Program-made: the position numbers and the translations under genes | Source of the DNA: an uncultured Clostridia bacterium | GTDB lineage: Bacteria > Bacillota > Clostridia > TANB77 > CAG-508 | Assembly: GCA_944389425.1 (NCBI GenBank) | Contig: CALXMH010000001.1 | Location: 58,856 to 122,855, forward strand | DNA length: 64,000 nucleotides | Direction: 5' to 3' | The notes under the pieces: generated by a model | What the model was told of the DNA's origin: nothing | Seen by the model: the letters and a program-made list of their open reading frames with translations, nothing else | Database searches by the model: none | Part shown: piece by piece, positions 40,012-48,825 of the stretch | Position numbering within the stretch: the stretch's first letter is position 1 | How the letters are laid out: each line of letters opens with the position of its first letter

Positions 40012-40911
40012 TTATCTTACCAGTTCTTCTGATTTTAATAGTTTTCTCAATTCTTTTTGACTAATATCTGTATACTTTTCAATAATTTCAATATTAACTT
40101 TATCTTTCAGCATTGCTTTTGCTGTCTCTATTTTTGCTATTTTTTTGCCTTCTTTCCTTCCAACTATTTTTCCTTCTTCTTTTCCTTTTGTTTTTCCATT
40201 TATATATGCTGCTCTTTCATCTAATATCGCTTTTTCTCTTAAAAATTGCCACCTCTTTGTTGCTTCATCTCCTGTTAAGTATTCGTACTCTTTTTGTGCT
40301 TTTTCTACTAATTTGTTTTGTGCTATTGCCATGTTTACCATCTCCATATTCTCATAATCTATGAATGTTAACCATTCTTCTAACTTTGTTTTTGGTACTT
40401 TTACTTGCTCTCTAAACTTTGGTAACTCTATAAAATAGAATTTTATTCCGTCTATTACTATATATTTTCTATATTTACTATCTACTATTACTGTATCTGT
40501 ATTATATTCTTCTGTTTCTAACATGTTATAGTTTAGTATACTTATTACATACATATCTTTTATTTGATTATATGTTTGTCCTACTTCTAAACTGTTTCCC
40601 ATTATTTTGCCTGCATAATACATTGCTCTTTTATTCATTTTACATTTGTCTTCTAATTGCATTTCTATTATTACTATTATGTTTTCATTTATTTTTACTC
40701 TTAAATCTAATCTTCCTACTTTCTCTTTGGTATGGCTTTTGTTTAATTCTACTTCTTTTTGTATCTCTATTTTCTTTATTTTTATCCCTACTATCTCTTC
40801 TAAAAATTCTTTTAGTAAATCTTCATTTCCAACTTTTGAAAATAAATTCTTAAATATTACATCATTCTTTGGTTTATTACTTTTTTCTTCTTGTCCCAAT
40901 TGTTTTTCCAC
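40012..40911 (-). CDS. Rpn / PD-(D/E)XK nuclease family protein
   Basis: A member of the Rpn (recombination-promoting nuclease, transposase_31-like) family with an N-terminal PD-(D/E)XK fold. KPKNDVIFKNLFSK is followed by the active-site pattern GRLDLRVKINENIIVIIEMQL (Asp, then Glu-x-Gln). The C-terminal half has MAIAQNKLVEKAQKEYEYLTGDEATKRW, then Gly/Lys repeats (GKEEGKIVGRKEGKK) and KAMLKDKVNIEIIEKYTDIS. Length 299 aa is complete. A truncated relative with two recoding sites lies at 50800-51134. These genes are often mobile or present in many copies. ATG 40911 follows AGGAGGTGG. Confidence 0.88.
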   Translation of the reverse strand: MEKQLGQEEKSNKPKNDVIFKNLFSKVGNEDLLKEFLEEIVGIKIKKIEIQKEVELNKSHTKEKVGRLDLRVKINENIIVIIEMQLEDKCKMNKRAMYYAGKIMGNSLEVGQTYNQIKDMYVISILNYNMLETEEYNTDTVIVDSKYRKYIVIDGIKFYFIELPKFREQVKVPKTKLEEWLTFIDYENMEMVNMAIAQNKLVEKAQKEYEYLTGDEATKRWQFLREKAILDERAAYINGKTKGKEEGKIVGRKEGKKIAKIETAKAMLKDKVNIEIIEKYTDISQKELRKLLKSEELVR

Positions 40912-41171
40912 CTCCTATTTTACATTAAAATTGCTTTCATATCAATACTTTTACAAATACTCGTCTCTCAGTATAAAAATCACCTCCTGCTATTAATTTT
41001 TATAATCTAGTTGATTAAATCGGCTGATACGCCAATGAATAATTTTGTATTTCCCTAATGTTGCTTTTAGAAATTAATATAGTTTTATTTTACTATACAA
41101 TTCTTTAAAAGTAAATACTTTAAGCTTCACTTTTCATCGCAAATTTTGACATTTTTTTACATGTTTTTTAA

Positions 41172-41214
41172 TAAAAATACAACTGAAAAAAGTAATATTT
41201 TCAGTTGTATTTTT
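41172..41214 (-). terminator. Terminator of the prepilin-like gene
   Basis: Long inverted repeat AAAATACAACTGAAA / TTTCAGTTGTATTTT in AT-rich sequence just after the stop at 41228. Confidence 0.82.
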
Positions 41215-41227
41215 ATAACTTATATAT

Positions 41228-42524
41228 CTATTCTTGGACTTTAACCTGTGTAAATGTATTCCAGTCTATACCTATTTGTTCTTTTAAAATTTCTTTTTCT
41301 TGATTAGTTTGGCCTAGCATGTATATTGTGGTGTTGTTTATGTTAGAATTATTTAGTTCACTATTTATTGTCATTTTTAAAAGTGTAAAAATTATTTCTG
41401 TTGGTAATACTGCCAAATTATTTATTGAAACTTCTTTTAATTTTTCATATTCTTTTGAAATTAATGTATCTAATTCTACAATTTCGTTTAAGCTTGGTGG
41501 CAATATAAGTTTTACTTTACCGTTCTTTACTATTCCATTTTGTATTTGTAAGTCAAAAGTTGCATTCATCTGTGTATAAACTCCATTAGAAGAAATTTTT
41601 TCAATTTCATCTGTTTTTCCTAGCTGATTTTCTGATACACTTAGAATTGTTACTGCATTTAAAGCTGATGGTACATTTGTTGATATGCCACAAGAATTAT
41701 CCTTCCAATCATACTCTAAGTTCTTTTTTTCTATCAACCCATTGCGTTCATTATCAAAAATATAATATTCTATACTATTCAAATTAACATATGTATTTAT
41801 ATTAGCTACTTGTCTTATAAAGTGCTTGCTCACTTTTGTTACTGGCTTATTATCAATATAACTTGGTATTATTATTATATCTTGTAAATTATCAAAAAAA
41901 TTATTCCATTCATTTAAATCTTCTTTATCTGTTACTATCTCACTAAATGGCACTAATTCTGTTATTGTTATTCCTTCTCCATTGTCCTCATATTTAAAAT
42001 ATTGTACTTGATCTGATTCTACAAGTACATCTGTTGCTACTTGTATGCTATTTACTTCTTCTATTTCTCCTGTTTTTTTGTTTTTTGCTTTTGCTTTTAT
42101 AGTATGCATTGTCCCTTCTTCTACTAACGTATCCATTCCAGTTACTGTTGTCACTTCTAAGTTATTAAATGTATATTCTGGCAAATCTGATGATACATAC
42201 TCTCCATTATCTATACTAAACTCAAATTCCTCGTAATTTTCTCCATCTATTTTTACTTTTATAAAATCTTCTCCCTTATCTACTAATTGTAGTATGGCTG
42301 TTTGAGTAACTCCATCATTTTTTAAATATTCTTCTATTTGCTCTAATGCTAGCCTTTCTTCCTCTACTTTCTTATTATATTCATCTACTGCATTTTGTGC
42401 ATTTCCTATTAAACTCCCCTGTCCAAATATACTATTTAATGCAACTCCTGCTAATATCAGAAGCACTATAATAGTAATTACAAGCGCTATTAATGTAATC
42501 CCGTTTTTGACATTTTACTTTCAT
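41228..42524 (-). CDS. Prepilin-like surface protein, +1 shift at the cleavage-site glycine
   Basis: The ATG at 42524 follows GAGGT with 6-base spacing and reads MKVKCQK, then CGG. Skipping the C at 42503 gives MKVKCQK-GITLIALVITIIVLLILAGVAL, a perfect class III prepilin signal in which the recoded Gly is the residue before the peptidase cut. Without the shift no exported product exists. The mature part (431 aa in total) has a charged helix (EYNKKVEEERLALEQIEEYL), beta-rich repeats with FSIDNGEYVSSDLPEYTF, and a region resembling BspA-like leucine-rich repeats (IIIIPSYIDNKPVTKVSKHF). The leader upstream carries an HTHTH leader peptide, a terminator and a covarying structured element. Confidence 0.85.
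42501..42503 (-). other. +1 recoding site AAA CGG G in prepilin gene 2
   Basis: Zero-frame CGG at codon 8. Skipping C gives GGG for the invariant Gly of the prepilin cleavage site. Confidence 0.87.
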
Positions 42525-42637
42525 TATCATACCTCATTTCTTCTGTTTTTTATATCTTATCATATTATCTTCAAAAACTACTAACCCTATACCGATATTT
42601 TGCAATTTAATGAATAATGAATAATTTAATTTTATAG

Positions 42638-42756
42638 AGTAGCCCGAGGAGTTCATATATATTATTTTGAAGTCCGAGGAAGTTATACGTCGTACGCTCC
42701 CACTCGCAGAGCCATGTGAGGCGAAAAATAATATATATGAACTCCTCGGGCGGCTA
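42638..42756 (-). ncRNA. Covarying structured element, copy A
   Basis: A about 120-base hairpin-like element in the leader of prepilin gene 2. The outer arms GCCCGAGGAGTTCATATATATT and AATATATATGAACTCCTCGGGC pair almost perfectly. Copy B (53611-53734) has CTTAGA / TCTAAG where copy A has CGAGGA / TCCTCG, so the stem is conserved by compensatory changes. The interior (about 42671-42722) is nearly identical in both and includes CGTCGTACGCTCCCAC and GCCATGTGAGGC. This pattern supports an RNA (or single-strand DNA) structure; I do not recognise a known riboswitch. Confidence 0.7.
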
Positions 42757-42787
42757 CAACTAAAACCATCCACTCATTCACACGCAA

Positions 42788-42838
42788 AACAAAAAGACAC
42801 ATAAACCTAGCTATCACAATAACTAAGTCCATATGCCT
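42788..42838 (-). terminator. Attenuator terminator, copy A
   Basis: On the minus strand a long hairpin (GGCATATGGACTTAGTTAT / ATAGCTAGGTTTATGTGTC with G-U pairs) is followed by TTTTTGTTTTG. It lies about 40 bases after the HTHTHR leader-peptide stop and before the prepilin gene, the position expected for an attenuator. Confidence 0.75.
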
Positions 42839-42879
42839 CATATATCTATATATTTCTCCTATTTAATTTCTCTAATAAG

Positions 42880-42924
42880 CTACCTGTGTGTGTGTGTGTG
42901 TACAACTATGCGACTTTCAGCCAT
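42880..42924 (-). CDS. Leader peptide MAESRIVVHTHTHR
   Basis: ATG at 42922-42924 lies 8 bases after GAAGGAG and the frame ends TAG at 42880. The 14 codons end with alternating His (CAC) and Thr (ACA) codons written in a (CA)8 repeat, then Arg-stop. Two other leaders in the window (50641-50700, 53860-53904) share the ending V-H-T-H-T-H-(R/T)-stop although their N-termini differ. Together with the downstream terminator this is the layout of a transcription attenuator or ribosome-stalling leader. Dinucleotide slippage could also alter it. Confidence 0.75.
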   Translation of the reverse strand: MAESRIVVHTHTHR

Positions 42925-42962
42925 TTTATGCAACTCCTTCTTTCGTTATATCTAATGTAAAC

Positions 42963-42991
42963 ATTATATATGAATAACATCGCTTTGTCTA
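42963..42991 (-). promoter_or_regulatory. Promoter of leader A
   Basis: Minus-strand TAGACA (42986-42991), 17-bp spacer, TATAAT (42963-42968). The same boxes and spacing occur in copy B at 53944-53972. Confidence 0.75.
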
Positions 42992-43010
42992 CACTTTTCC
43001 ATAACAATTA

Positions 43011-44060
43011 TTATTTTAAAGCACTGCTTATTAATCTATCTAGCAACTCTGTATATGGAATTCCTGATGCTTTCCATAATTTAGGATACATGCTAATACT
43101 AGTAAATCCCGGCATTGTGTTTATTTCATTTAAATATATTTCGTTTTCATCAGTTACAAAAAAGTCAACTCTTGCTAATCCTTTTCCATCAATGGCACGA
43201 AACGCTTTGATTGCTAATTCTTGAACATCTTTTTCACACTCTATACCAGACGGAATAATTAATTTAGATTCTGCATTTTTATATTTTGCTTCATATGTGT
43301 AAAAATCCTCAGCAGGTAAAATTTGTCCTGTACATGATGCAAAAATCTCATCATTTCCAAGTACTGCACACTCAATTTCTTTTCCACAAATATTTTCTTC
43401 AACTACAATTTTATCATCTAATTTTGCAGCTTCCTCTATTCCTTTTTTAAGCTCTTCTATTGTTTTAGCCCTAGTAATACCAATAGAAGAACCATAATTT
43501 GCTGGCTTTATAAATACTGGAAGTTTAAGATTATCTTCTACTTTTTTGCAAATTTCATCCATACTAAGTTTGCTCTCTTCAAAATCTTTTTCCACAATTT
43601 TATATTCTTTTCCACAGCTTCTAATATACATATACTTTGCCTGTTTAATTCCTGCTCTAGCCAGTATGATTTTTGTATATACCTTATCCATTGCCAATTT
43701 TGAAGCAAGAACATGGCACCCAACATATGGAATTTTTAATAGTTCTAGCATACCTTGAATTGTACCATCTTCTCCATATAATCCGTGCAATACTGGAAAA
43801 ACCACATCTAACTCTTGTAGATATTTAATAATATTGTTTATTTCTTTTCTGTTATATACTTTAATACTTATATTAAATTCATCAGATATATCTTTTATTG
43901 TTTTATATTCATACCATTTACCATTTTTATCTATGTATATTGGAAAAATATTGTATTTGCTTTCATCTAAATGTTCAACAACAGATTGGCCAGAATTTAC
44001 AGAAACCTCATGTTCTGTACTCATTCCACCAAAAATAACACCTAAATTAATTTTGTGCAT
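43011..44060 (-). CDS. ddl: D-alanine--D-alanine ligase
   Basis: ATP-grasp ligase making D-Ala-D-Ala for peptidoglycan. Motifs: GVIFGGMSTEHEVSVNSG at the N-terminus, LHGLYGEDGTIQGMLELLKIPYVG (about 90-113), PVFIKPANYGSSIGI (about 180), RVDFFVTDENEIYLNEINTMPGFTSISMYP near the C-terminus (Mg/ATP-binding Asp, Glu, Asn). Length 349 aa is normal. It lies 44 bases downstream of murF, the enzyme that uses its product, on the same strand. Confidence 0.96.
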   Translation of the reverse strand: MHKINLGVIFGGMSTEHEVSVNSGQSVVEHLDESKYNIFPIYIDKNGKWYEYKTIKDISDEFNISIKVYNRKEINNIIKYLQELDVVFPVLHGLYGEDGTIQGMLELLKIPYVGCHVLASKLAMDKVYTKIILARAGIKQAKYMYIRSCGKEYKIVEKDFEESKLSMDEICKKVEDNLKLPVFIKPANYGSSIGITRAKTIEELKKGIEEAAKLDDKIVVEENICGKEIECAVLGNDEIFASCTGQILPAEDFYTYEAKYKNAESKLIIPSGIECEKDVQELAIKAFRAIDGKGLARVDFFVTDENEIYLNEINTMPGFTSISMYPKLWKASGIPYTELLDRLISSALK

Positions 44061-44104
44061 ATATAAACACTCCTTTTAGGTTATATATATGCACAAGATT
44101 TAAT

Positions 44105-45484
44105 TTATATGATAGCCTCAAAAATTTCCCCAAATTTCATTGAATTTGATGCTTTTAGTAATATAGCATCATTTTGTCTTAATATAGATTTTAAATAATT
44201 TGAGGCATCTTTATTATTTTCAAAACTTGTAACATCTTTTATTCCAAGTTCTTTTGCTTTTGAAGCAATATATTTAGCGTAATTTCCAACTGTAATTAAA
44301 ATATCAATATTATTTTTAGCGACTTCCTCTCCTACTTGTTCATGAAGCTCTTTTGAGAATTCCCCTAATTCTAGCATATCTCCCAATACTGCTATTTTTC
44401 TTTCTCCACTTACATTTTTTAAATACTCTAAACCTGCTTTCATAGAATCATAACTTGCATTGTACGAATCATTTATTATAGTAATTCCATCTTTTTTTAC
44501 TATTTCCATTCTTTTTTGAGTTAATTTAAAACTAGCAATTCCTTTTATGCTATCTTTTACATCTATATTGCAAGTACATCCAACTGCAATAGCACATAAA
44601 CTATTATATACAAAAACCTCTCCACTAACAGGCACTTTTACTTCATATACCTTATTTTTAAAATTCAAATCATACTCTACTTCTTCATCTTTTTCTTTAA
44701 TATTAAAAGCCATGTAATCACTTTCATTGTGAATTCCATATGTTATAATATTATAATTTTGTTTATTTTCCTCTGCCCATTTATGTAATAAATCATTATC
44801 ATTATTTACAATTACTGTTCCATTTGGTTTCATACCCTCTAAAATTTCTAGCTTTGCTTTTAAAATATTCTCTCTTGACCCTAAATTACCAATATGTGAA
44901 GTTCCAATATTTGTAATAACACAAATAGTAGGCTTTCCTATATTAGTTAAAGTTCTTATTTCCCCAAAATGATTCATTCCCATTTCTACAACCATAGCAT
45001 TTTGATTTTTAAGTTCCAAAATAGTTAGAGGTAACCCTATATGGTTATTTTTATTTCCCTGTGTTTTTAAAACATCAAACTTTTGTGCCAAAACATTTGC
45101 AATAATATCTTTTGTACTAGTTTTACCAACACTACCAGTCACAGCAACAGTTGGAATATTAAATTGATTTCTTCTATAAGTAGCAATATCTTGAATAGCC
45201 TTAATTGAATCTTTTACTAATATAATACATTTATTCCCTACTTTTTCCAAATCAATTTTACTTTCAAAACTTTCCTCTAAAATGCAACCAATTGCACCAT
45301 TATTTAAAGCATCCAAATAATAAGCATTTCCATCAAAATTGTCACCTCTAATGCCTACATAAATATCTCCATCTTTTATATCTCTGCTATCTTGCGAAAA
45401 TCTCTCTACCTGTCTATATTTATCTCCACACAATAATTTACCTTTGCATGAATTTACAATTTCCTCTATACTTAAATTATTCAT
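44105..45484 (-). CDS. murF: UDP-MurNAc-tripeptide--D-Ala-D-Ala ligase
   Basis: The last cytoplasmic Mur ligase, adding D-Ala-D-Ala to the UDP-MurNAc-tripeptide. Three domains: N-terminal UMP-binding (QDSRDIKDGDIYVGIRGDNFDG), central ATPase with P-loop VAVTGSVGKTSTKDII (about 113-128) and VVEMGMNHFGEI, and C-terminal domain starting LTQKRMEIVKKDGITIINDSYNA with VLGDMLELGE. Length 459 aa is normal. Operon with ddl. Confidence 0.96.
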   Translation of the reverse strand: MNNLSIEEIVNSCKGKLLCGDKYRQVERFSQDSRDIKDGDIYVGIRGDNFDGNAYYLDALNNGAIGCILEESFESKIDLEKVGNKCIILVKDSIKAIQDIATYRRNQFNIPTVAVTGSVGKTSTKDIIANVLAQKFDVLKTQGNKNNHIGLPLTILELKNQNAMVVEMGMNHFGEIRTLTNIGKPTICVITNIGTSHIGNLGSRENILKAKLEILEGMKPNGTVIVNNDNDLLHKWAEENKQNYNIITYGIHNESDYMAFNIKEKDEEVEYDLNFKNKVYEVKVPVSGEVFVYNSLCAIAVGCTCNIDVKDSIKGIASFKLTQKRMEIVKKDGITIINDSYNASYDSMKAGLEYLKNVSGERKIAVLGDMLELGEFSKELHEQVGEEVAKNNIDILITVGNYAKYIASKAKELGIKDVTSFENNKDASNYLKSILRQNDAILLKASNSMKFGEIFEAII

Positions 45485-45557
45485 ATATCCTCCATATTAA
45501 CAGTATATTTATATTCTAAGATTATATCCATAAATAATTTAAAAGTCAATTTTTACG

Positions 45558-45602
45558 CATAATAAAAGAGCATATCTAAAACATTAGAAATGCTCTTTTA
45601 TT
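45558..45602 (-). terminator. Terminator downstream of ypeB
   Basis: Stem AATAAAAGAGCAT / ATGCTCTTTTATT next to the ypeB stop, with a U run on the minus strand. Confidence 0.85.
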
Positions 45603-45603
45603 T

Positions 45604-46992
45604 CTACATTGTTAAAGTACCATTTGGTGTATCTATTATTACTAAAATATTTTCTTCTCTTCCATTTTCTGCATTAATATAAACTAAAAATTCTGTATCA
45701 TCTACTTTTCCTTTAAATTCCCAACACAATACTTCTGTATTCCATTCTGTTGGAATCATTGCTAAACCTTCACTTTCGATTTGTAAATCCTTATTTAATG
45801 TTTGTTTAGCATCTTCTTTTGCAATTTTAGGCTCTGGAATTTGTCTTTCTGTGTGTGAATTTAAATATCCAGAAGTTTCTAATCCTAATATTTCTCCATT
45901 ATCCAATGCAATTTTAAGTTTTACTAAATCTGGGTATAACACAACATCATTTTGAGTTGCCGCATAATTAATTGTTATAATTCCATCTTGTTTTAAGAAA
46001 TATGTTTCTTTCATATTCTCAAAGCCATGTGATGATAAATATTCTATACCAATTTTATTTGCATCCTCGTCTGACAAAACTTCTGCTGAAATATCTCTAT
46101 TATAGTTCATTAATAAAGGATATCCATTTTGCTTTGTTATTGATATATATGCATAATTATCTTTTTCACCTTTTATTTTTACATTAAAATCATATGCTGG
46201 TATTTGCCCATTTTCAATTAACCCATTTGATGTTATTTCTTCTATTTTATCTTCTCCTAAATATTGCTTAACCTTCTCTTTTGCCTCATCTTCGCTAATT
46301 TCTTCACCTGTTAATGCTTTCTTAGCTCCTTGATTAATATGTTCTGAATATGCCCCATCATAAATTAATCCTGCATAATCTTCAAAACTTTTTGTAATAT
46401 TTCCAAAACTATCTTGTGATAAATTGCTTACTTGCTGAGCAAAGGCAACTGTACCCTTTTTAGTTAATTCTCCCCATGAAATTCTACCCTCTGTCATATC
46501 TAATGACAATTGATTTAAAGTATTTTCAAGCTCTACACTATAATTGTGTAATTCTTTTAAATTATTTAAATCTTCATCTGATAGTGGCTCATTATATATA
46601 TTTTTTCTAGATAAAGAATAGCTATATTCACTAACCTGATTTAAAAATTTAGCTGTATTTTCTAACTCATTTGTAGCTATTGGAAGTTGTGCTAAATAAC
46701 TACTTGCTAGGTTAGCTTCTCTCCACACATTTGTTAAAGTTTCAGCCCCATGTTCTGGTGATGTAGATATTAATGACTTTGCCAAATAGTTTTCCACATT
46801 TTGTATATAATCAACAAGTTCAAAAAATGCTAAATTGTATCCATTTTCAGTAGCTTGTCTATACTCTGTTTGTTTTTTGTATAAACCTATTCCAAGTGCT
46901 ACACATGCAATTAGTAAAACAACTATTATTGTATACATGTGTCTATCTTTAAGTCTATTTTTAAAATCGTATAATTTTTCTCTTACATTCAT
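45604..46992 (-). CDS. ypeB: Germination protein YpeB
   Basis: YpeB is needed for localisation and stability of the cortex-lytic enzyme SleB in spores. One N-terminal membrane helix (about residues 20-40) is followed by an extracytoplasmic helical region (LVDYIQNVENYLAKSLI, NVWREANLASSYLAQLPI) and PepSY-like C-terminal repeats (DAKQTLNKDLQIESEG). Length 462 aa fits the family. It lies 17 bases after sleB, the classical sleB-ypeB operon. Confidence 0.93.
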   Translation of the reverse strand: MNVREKLYDFKNRLKDRHMYTIIVVLLIACVALGIGLYKKQTEYRQATENGYNLAFFELVDYIQNVENYLAKSLISTSPEHGAETLTNVWREANLASSYLAQLPIATNELENTAKFLNQVSEYSYSLSRKNIYNEPLSDEDLNNLKELHNYSVELENTLNQLSLDMTEGRISWGELTKKGTVAFAQQVSNLSQDSFGNITKSFEDYAGLIYDGAYSEHINQGAKKALTGEEISEDEAKEKVKQYLGEDKIEEITSNGLIENGQIPAYDFNVKIKGEKDNYAYISITKQNGYPLLMNYNRDISAEVLSDEDANKIGIEYLSSHGFENMKETYFLKQDGIITINYAATQNDVVLYPDLVKLKIALDNGEILGLETSGYLNSHTERQIPEPKIAKEDAKQTLNKDLQIESEGLAMIPTEWNTEVLCWEFKGKVDDTEFLVYINAENGREENILVIIDTPNGTLTM

Positions 46993-47009
46993 TTTTATCC
47001 TCCTATAAT

Positions 47010-47483
47010 TTATTTACAAAAATTATGCTTTCCTATTTTTTTAACAATTTCTCTTGACCAAATCCAATCACTAGTTGCTGTATCTGGGTTAAAATAGTAT
47101 AAGCATCCATTAGTTGGGTCCCAGCCATTTAGTGCATCTTGTGCGGCTTTATATACAGTTGAATTTTCTGCAATTGGGACATTAATTTGTCCATCACTTA
47201 CTGCTGTAAAGGCTCCGCTTTGATATATTACACCTGCAATTGTATTTGGAAAATTTGGAGACTTTACCCTGTTTAAAATAACTGCACCAACTGCAACTTG
47301 TCCCTCATAAGGCTCACCTCTTGCTTCTCCATTAATAGCTCTTGCCATAAGTTGGAGATCTGATGCTTGTCTACCACTACTTGCAGCATAAACTTTGCTT
47401 GTTTGATTATTTATATTTATTATACTTATATATGTTAGTATTGCTACAATTACTGTAATACCTATTAATACGGCTTTTTTCAT
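47010..47483 (-). CDS. sleB: Spore cortex-lytic enzyme SleB (catalytic domain only)
   Basis: A lytic transglycosylase of the Hydrolase_2 family that degrades spore cortex peptidoglycan at germination. A signal peptide/anchor (residues 5-24) leads directly to the catalytic domain LMARAINGEARGEPYEGQVAVGAVILNRV, which keeps the conserved Glu, and ends TSDWIWSREIVKKIGKHNFCK. At 157 aa it is shorter than Bacillus SleB because the N-terminal peptidoglycan-binding domain is absent. Pairing with ypeB supports the assignment over the related CwlJ. Confidence 0.9.
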   Translation of the reverse strand: MKKAVLIGITVIVAILTYISIININNQTSKVYAASSGRQASDLQLMARAINGEARGEPYEGQVAVGAVILNRVKSPNFPNTIAGVIYQSGAFTAVSDGQINVPIAENSTVYKAAQDALNGWDPTNGCLYYFNPDTATSDWIWSREIVKKIGKHNFCK

Positions 47484-47618
47484 TTTAATCTTTCCCTTCT
47501 AATTTTAAAATTCTTGTTTTTACCTAAGTATTAATAGTTTGTATATTTTTAGTAAAAATATACTTTTTTTATATAAATTATGATATAATTTTAAAAAATT
47601 TATATGGAGGTTTTCTGT

Positions 47619-48758
47619 ATGAAAAAAATCCTTATTTTTTATGGTTCATATGGAGCTGGACACTTATCTGCTGCACGTTCTATAAAAGAATATATAGACA
47701 ATAATTATAAAAATACTAAAACAGAAATTGTTGATTGTATTGAATATATAAATAAATTACTAAATAAAGTTACAACAAAAACTTATGATGAATTATCTAA
47801 AAAAGCTCCTTGGGCTTGGGAAAAGGTTTATACAAAATCTCAATCTGGACCACTTAGTAAAATAAGCAATGCTTCAAATAAAATAATGTCAATAAAATTA
47901 AACAAATTAATACATGAATTTAATCCCGATTTAATAATTTCCACACATCCATTTTCAACACAAATGTGTGGAATATTAAAACAAAAAGGTAAAATAAACT
48001 GTAAAATAGCAACAGTATTAACAGATTATGCACCACATAATCAATGGCTTGTACATTCTGATTATATTGATTATTTCTTTGTTGCACATTATGGAATGAA
48101 AAAAAGTTTAGAAGGAACAGGAATCCCAGCATCAAAAGTATTTGCAACAGGAATTCCTTTATCTAACAGATTTTTAGCACATTATAACAAAAAAGAAATA
48201 TTAAAATCGGTAGGTCTAGAACCTGGCAAAAAAACAGTATTATTCTTTGCAGGTGGAAGTTCTCATTATGCAAGTGGAAATATATATGAAATATTCGAAT
48301 CCTTCATAGAAAGCTTTCCAAACATGCAGCTATTAACAATAACAGGCAGAAGTCCAAAATTAAAAAAACACTTTGACGAATTAGTAGAAGTAACAGACAC
48401 TGGAAAAAATGTAAAAGTACTAAGCTTTACAGACAAAGTACCAGAACTGATGAGCGTATCTGATTTAGTAATAACAAAACCTGGCGGACTAACCACAACA
48501 GAAAGCTTAGCATCTGGACTTCCTATAATTGTAATAAACCCAATTCCAGGTCAAGAAGAAGAAAACGCCAAATTCTTAGAAGACCAAAAAGTAGCAATTT
48601 GGCTAAAAAAAGATGATGACATAAAGCAAAAACTAACAGATCTATTTAACTCCCCATATGCATTAAAAGACATGAAAATAAGAGCCAGACTATTAGCCAA
48701 AAAGAACTCCACACGAGACATATGCCAAGTATTATTGGGAGAAGAAAGTAGTAAATAA
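47619..48758 (+). CDS. Processive diacylglycerol-type glycosyltransferase (GT28)
   Basis: A MGDG-synthase/UgtP-like glycosyltransferase with GT-B fold, expected to transfer a sugar from a UDP-sugar to diacylglycerol at the membrane. N-terminal acceptor motif FYGSYGAGHLSAARSI (residues 6-21), DYAPHNQWLVHSDYIDYFFV, then donor-binding VISVL-like core and KPGGLTTTESLASGLPIIVINP (about 287-308). Length 379 aa. The ATG at 47619 is chosen because TATGGAGG lies 9 bases upstream; an in-frame ATG at 47604 overlaps that site. Divergent from sleB. Confidence 0.9.
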   Translation: MKKILIFYGSYGAGHLSAARSIKEYIDNNYKNTKTEIVDCIEYINKLLNKVTTKTYDELSKKAPWAWEKVYTKSQSGPLSKISNASNKIMSIKLNKLIHEFNPDLIISTHPFSTQMCGILKQKGKINCKIATVLTDYAPHNQWLVHSDYIDYFFVAHYGMKKSLEGTGIPASKVFATGIPLSNRFLAHYNKKEILKSVGLEPGKKTVLFFAGGSSHYASGNIYEIFESFIESFPNMQLLTITGRSPKLKKHFDELVEVTDTGKNVKVLSFTDKVPELMSVSDLVITKPGGLTTTESLASGLPIIVINPIPGQEEENAKFLEDQKVAIWLKKDDDIKQKLTDLFNSPYALKDMKIRARLLAKKNSTRDICQVLLGEESSK

Positions 48759-48759
48759 A

Positions 48760-48806
48760 GCAATAAGCCACTCATATTGTGTTATATGAATGGCTTATTT
48801 AATTAG
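48760..48806. terminator. Bidirectional terminator
   Basis: AATAAGCCA-CTCATAT / ATATGAATGGCTTATT hairpin with flanking A/T runs between convergent genes. Confidence 0.83.
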
Positions 48807-48825
48807 CAATTCTCATCACACTTTT

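Larger units (their letters stand above)
42638..42991 (-). repeat. Duplicated prepilin leader block, copy A
   Basis: The whole segment (promoter, HTHTH leader ORF, terminator, covarying element) is about 80 percent alike by eye to 53611-53972, in the same orientation and the same position upstream of a recoded prepilin gene. This indicates duplication of a complete regulatory cassette. Confidence 0.85.

Noticed and set aside
42534-42773. A 79-codon minus-strand ORF across the covarying element
   Set aside because: It reads through a palindromic structured region, lacks a good ribosome binding site, and is not preserved as a similar protein in copy B.
42880-42900. CA repeats as a CRISPR-like or plain microsatellite feature
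   Set aside because: There are no spacers; the repeats lie inside short ORFs with ribosome binding sites and a conserved peptide ending in three places.
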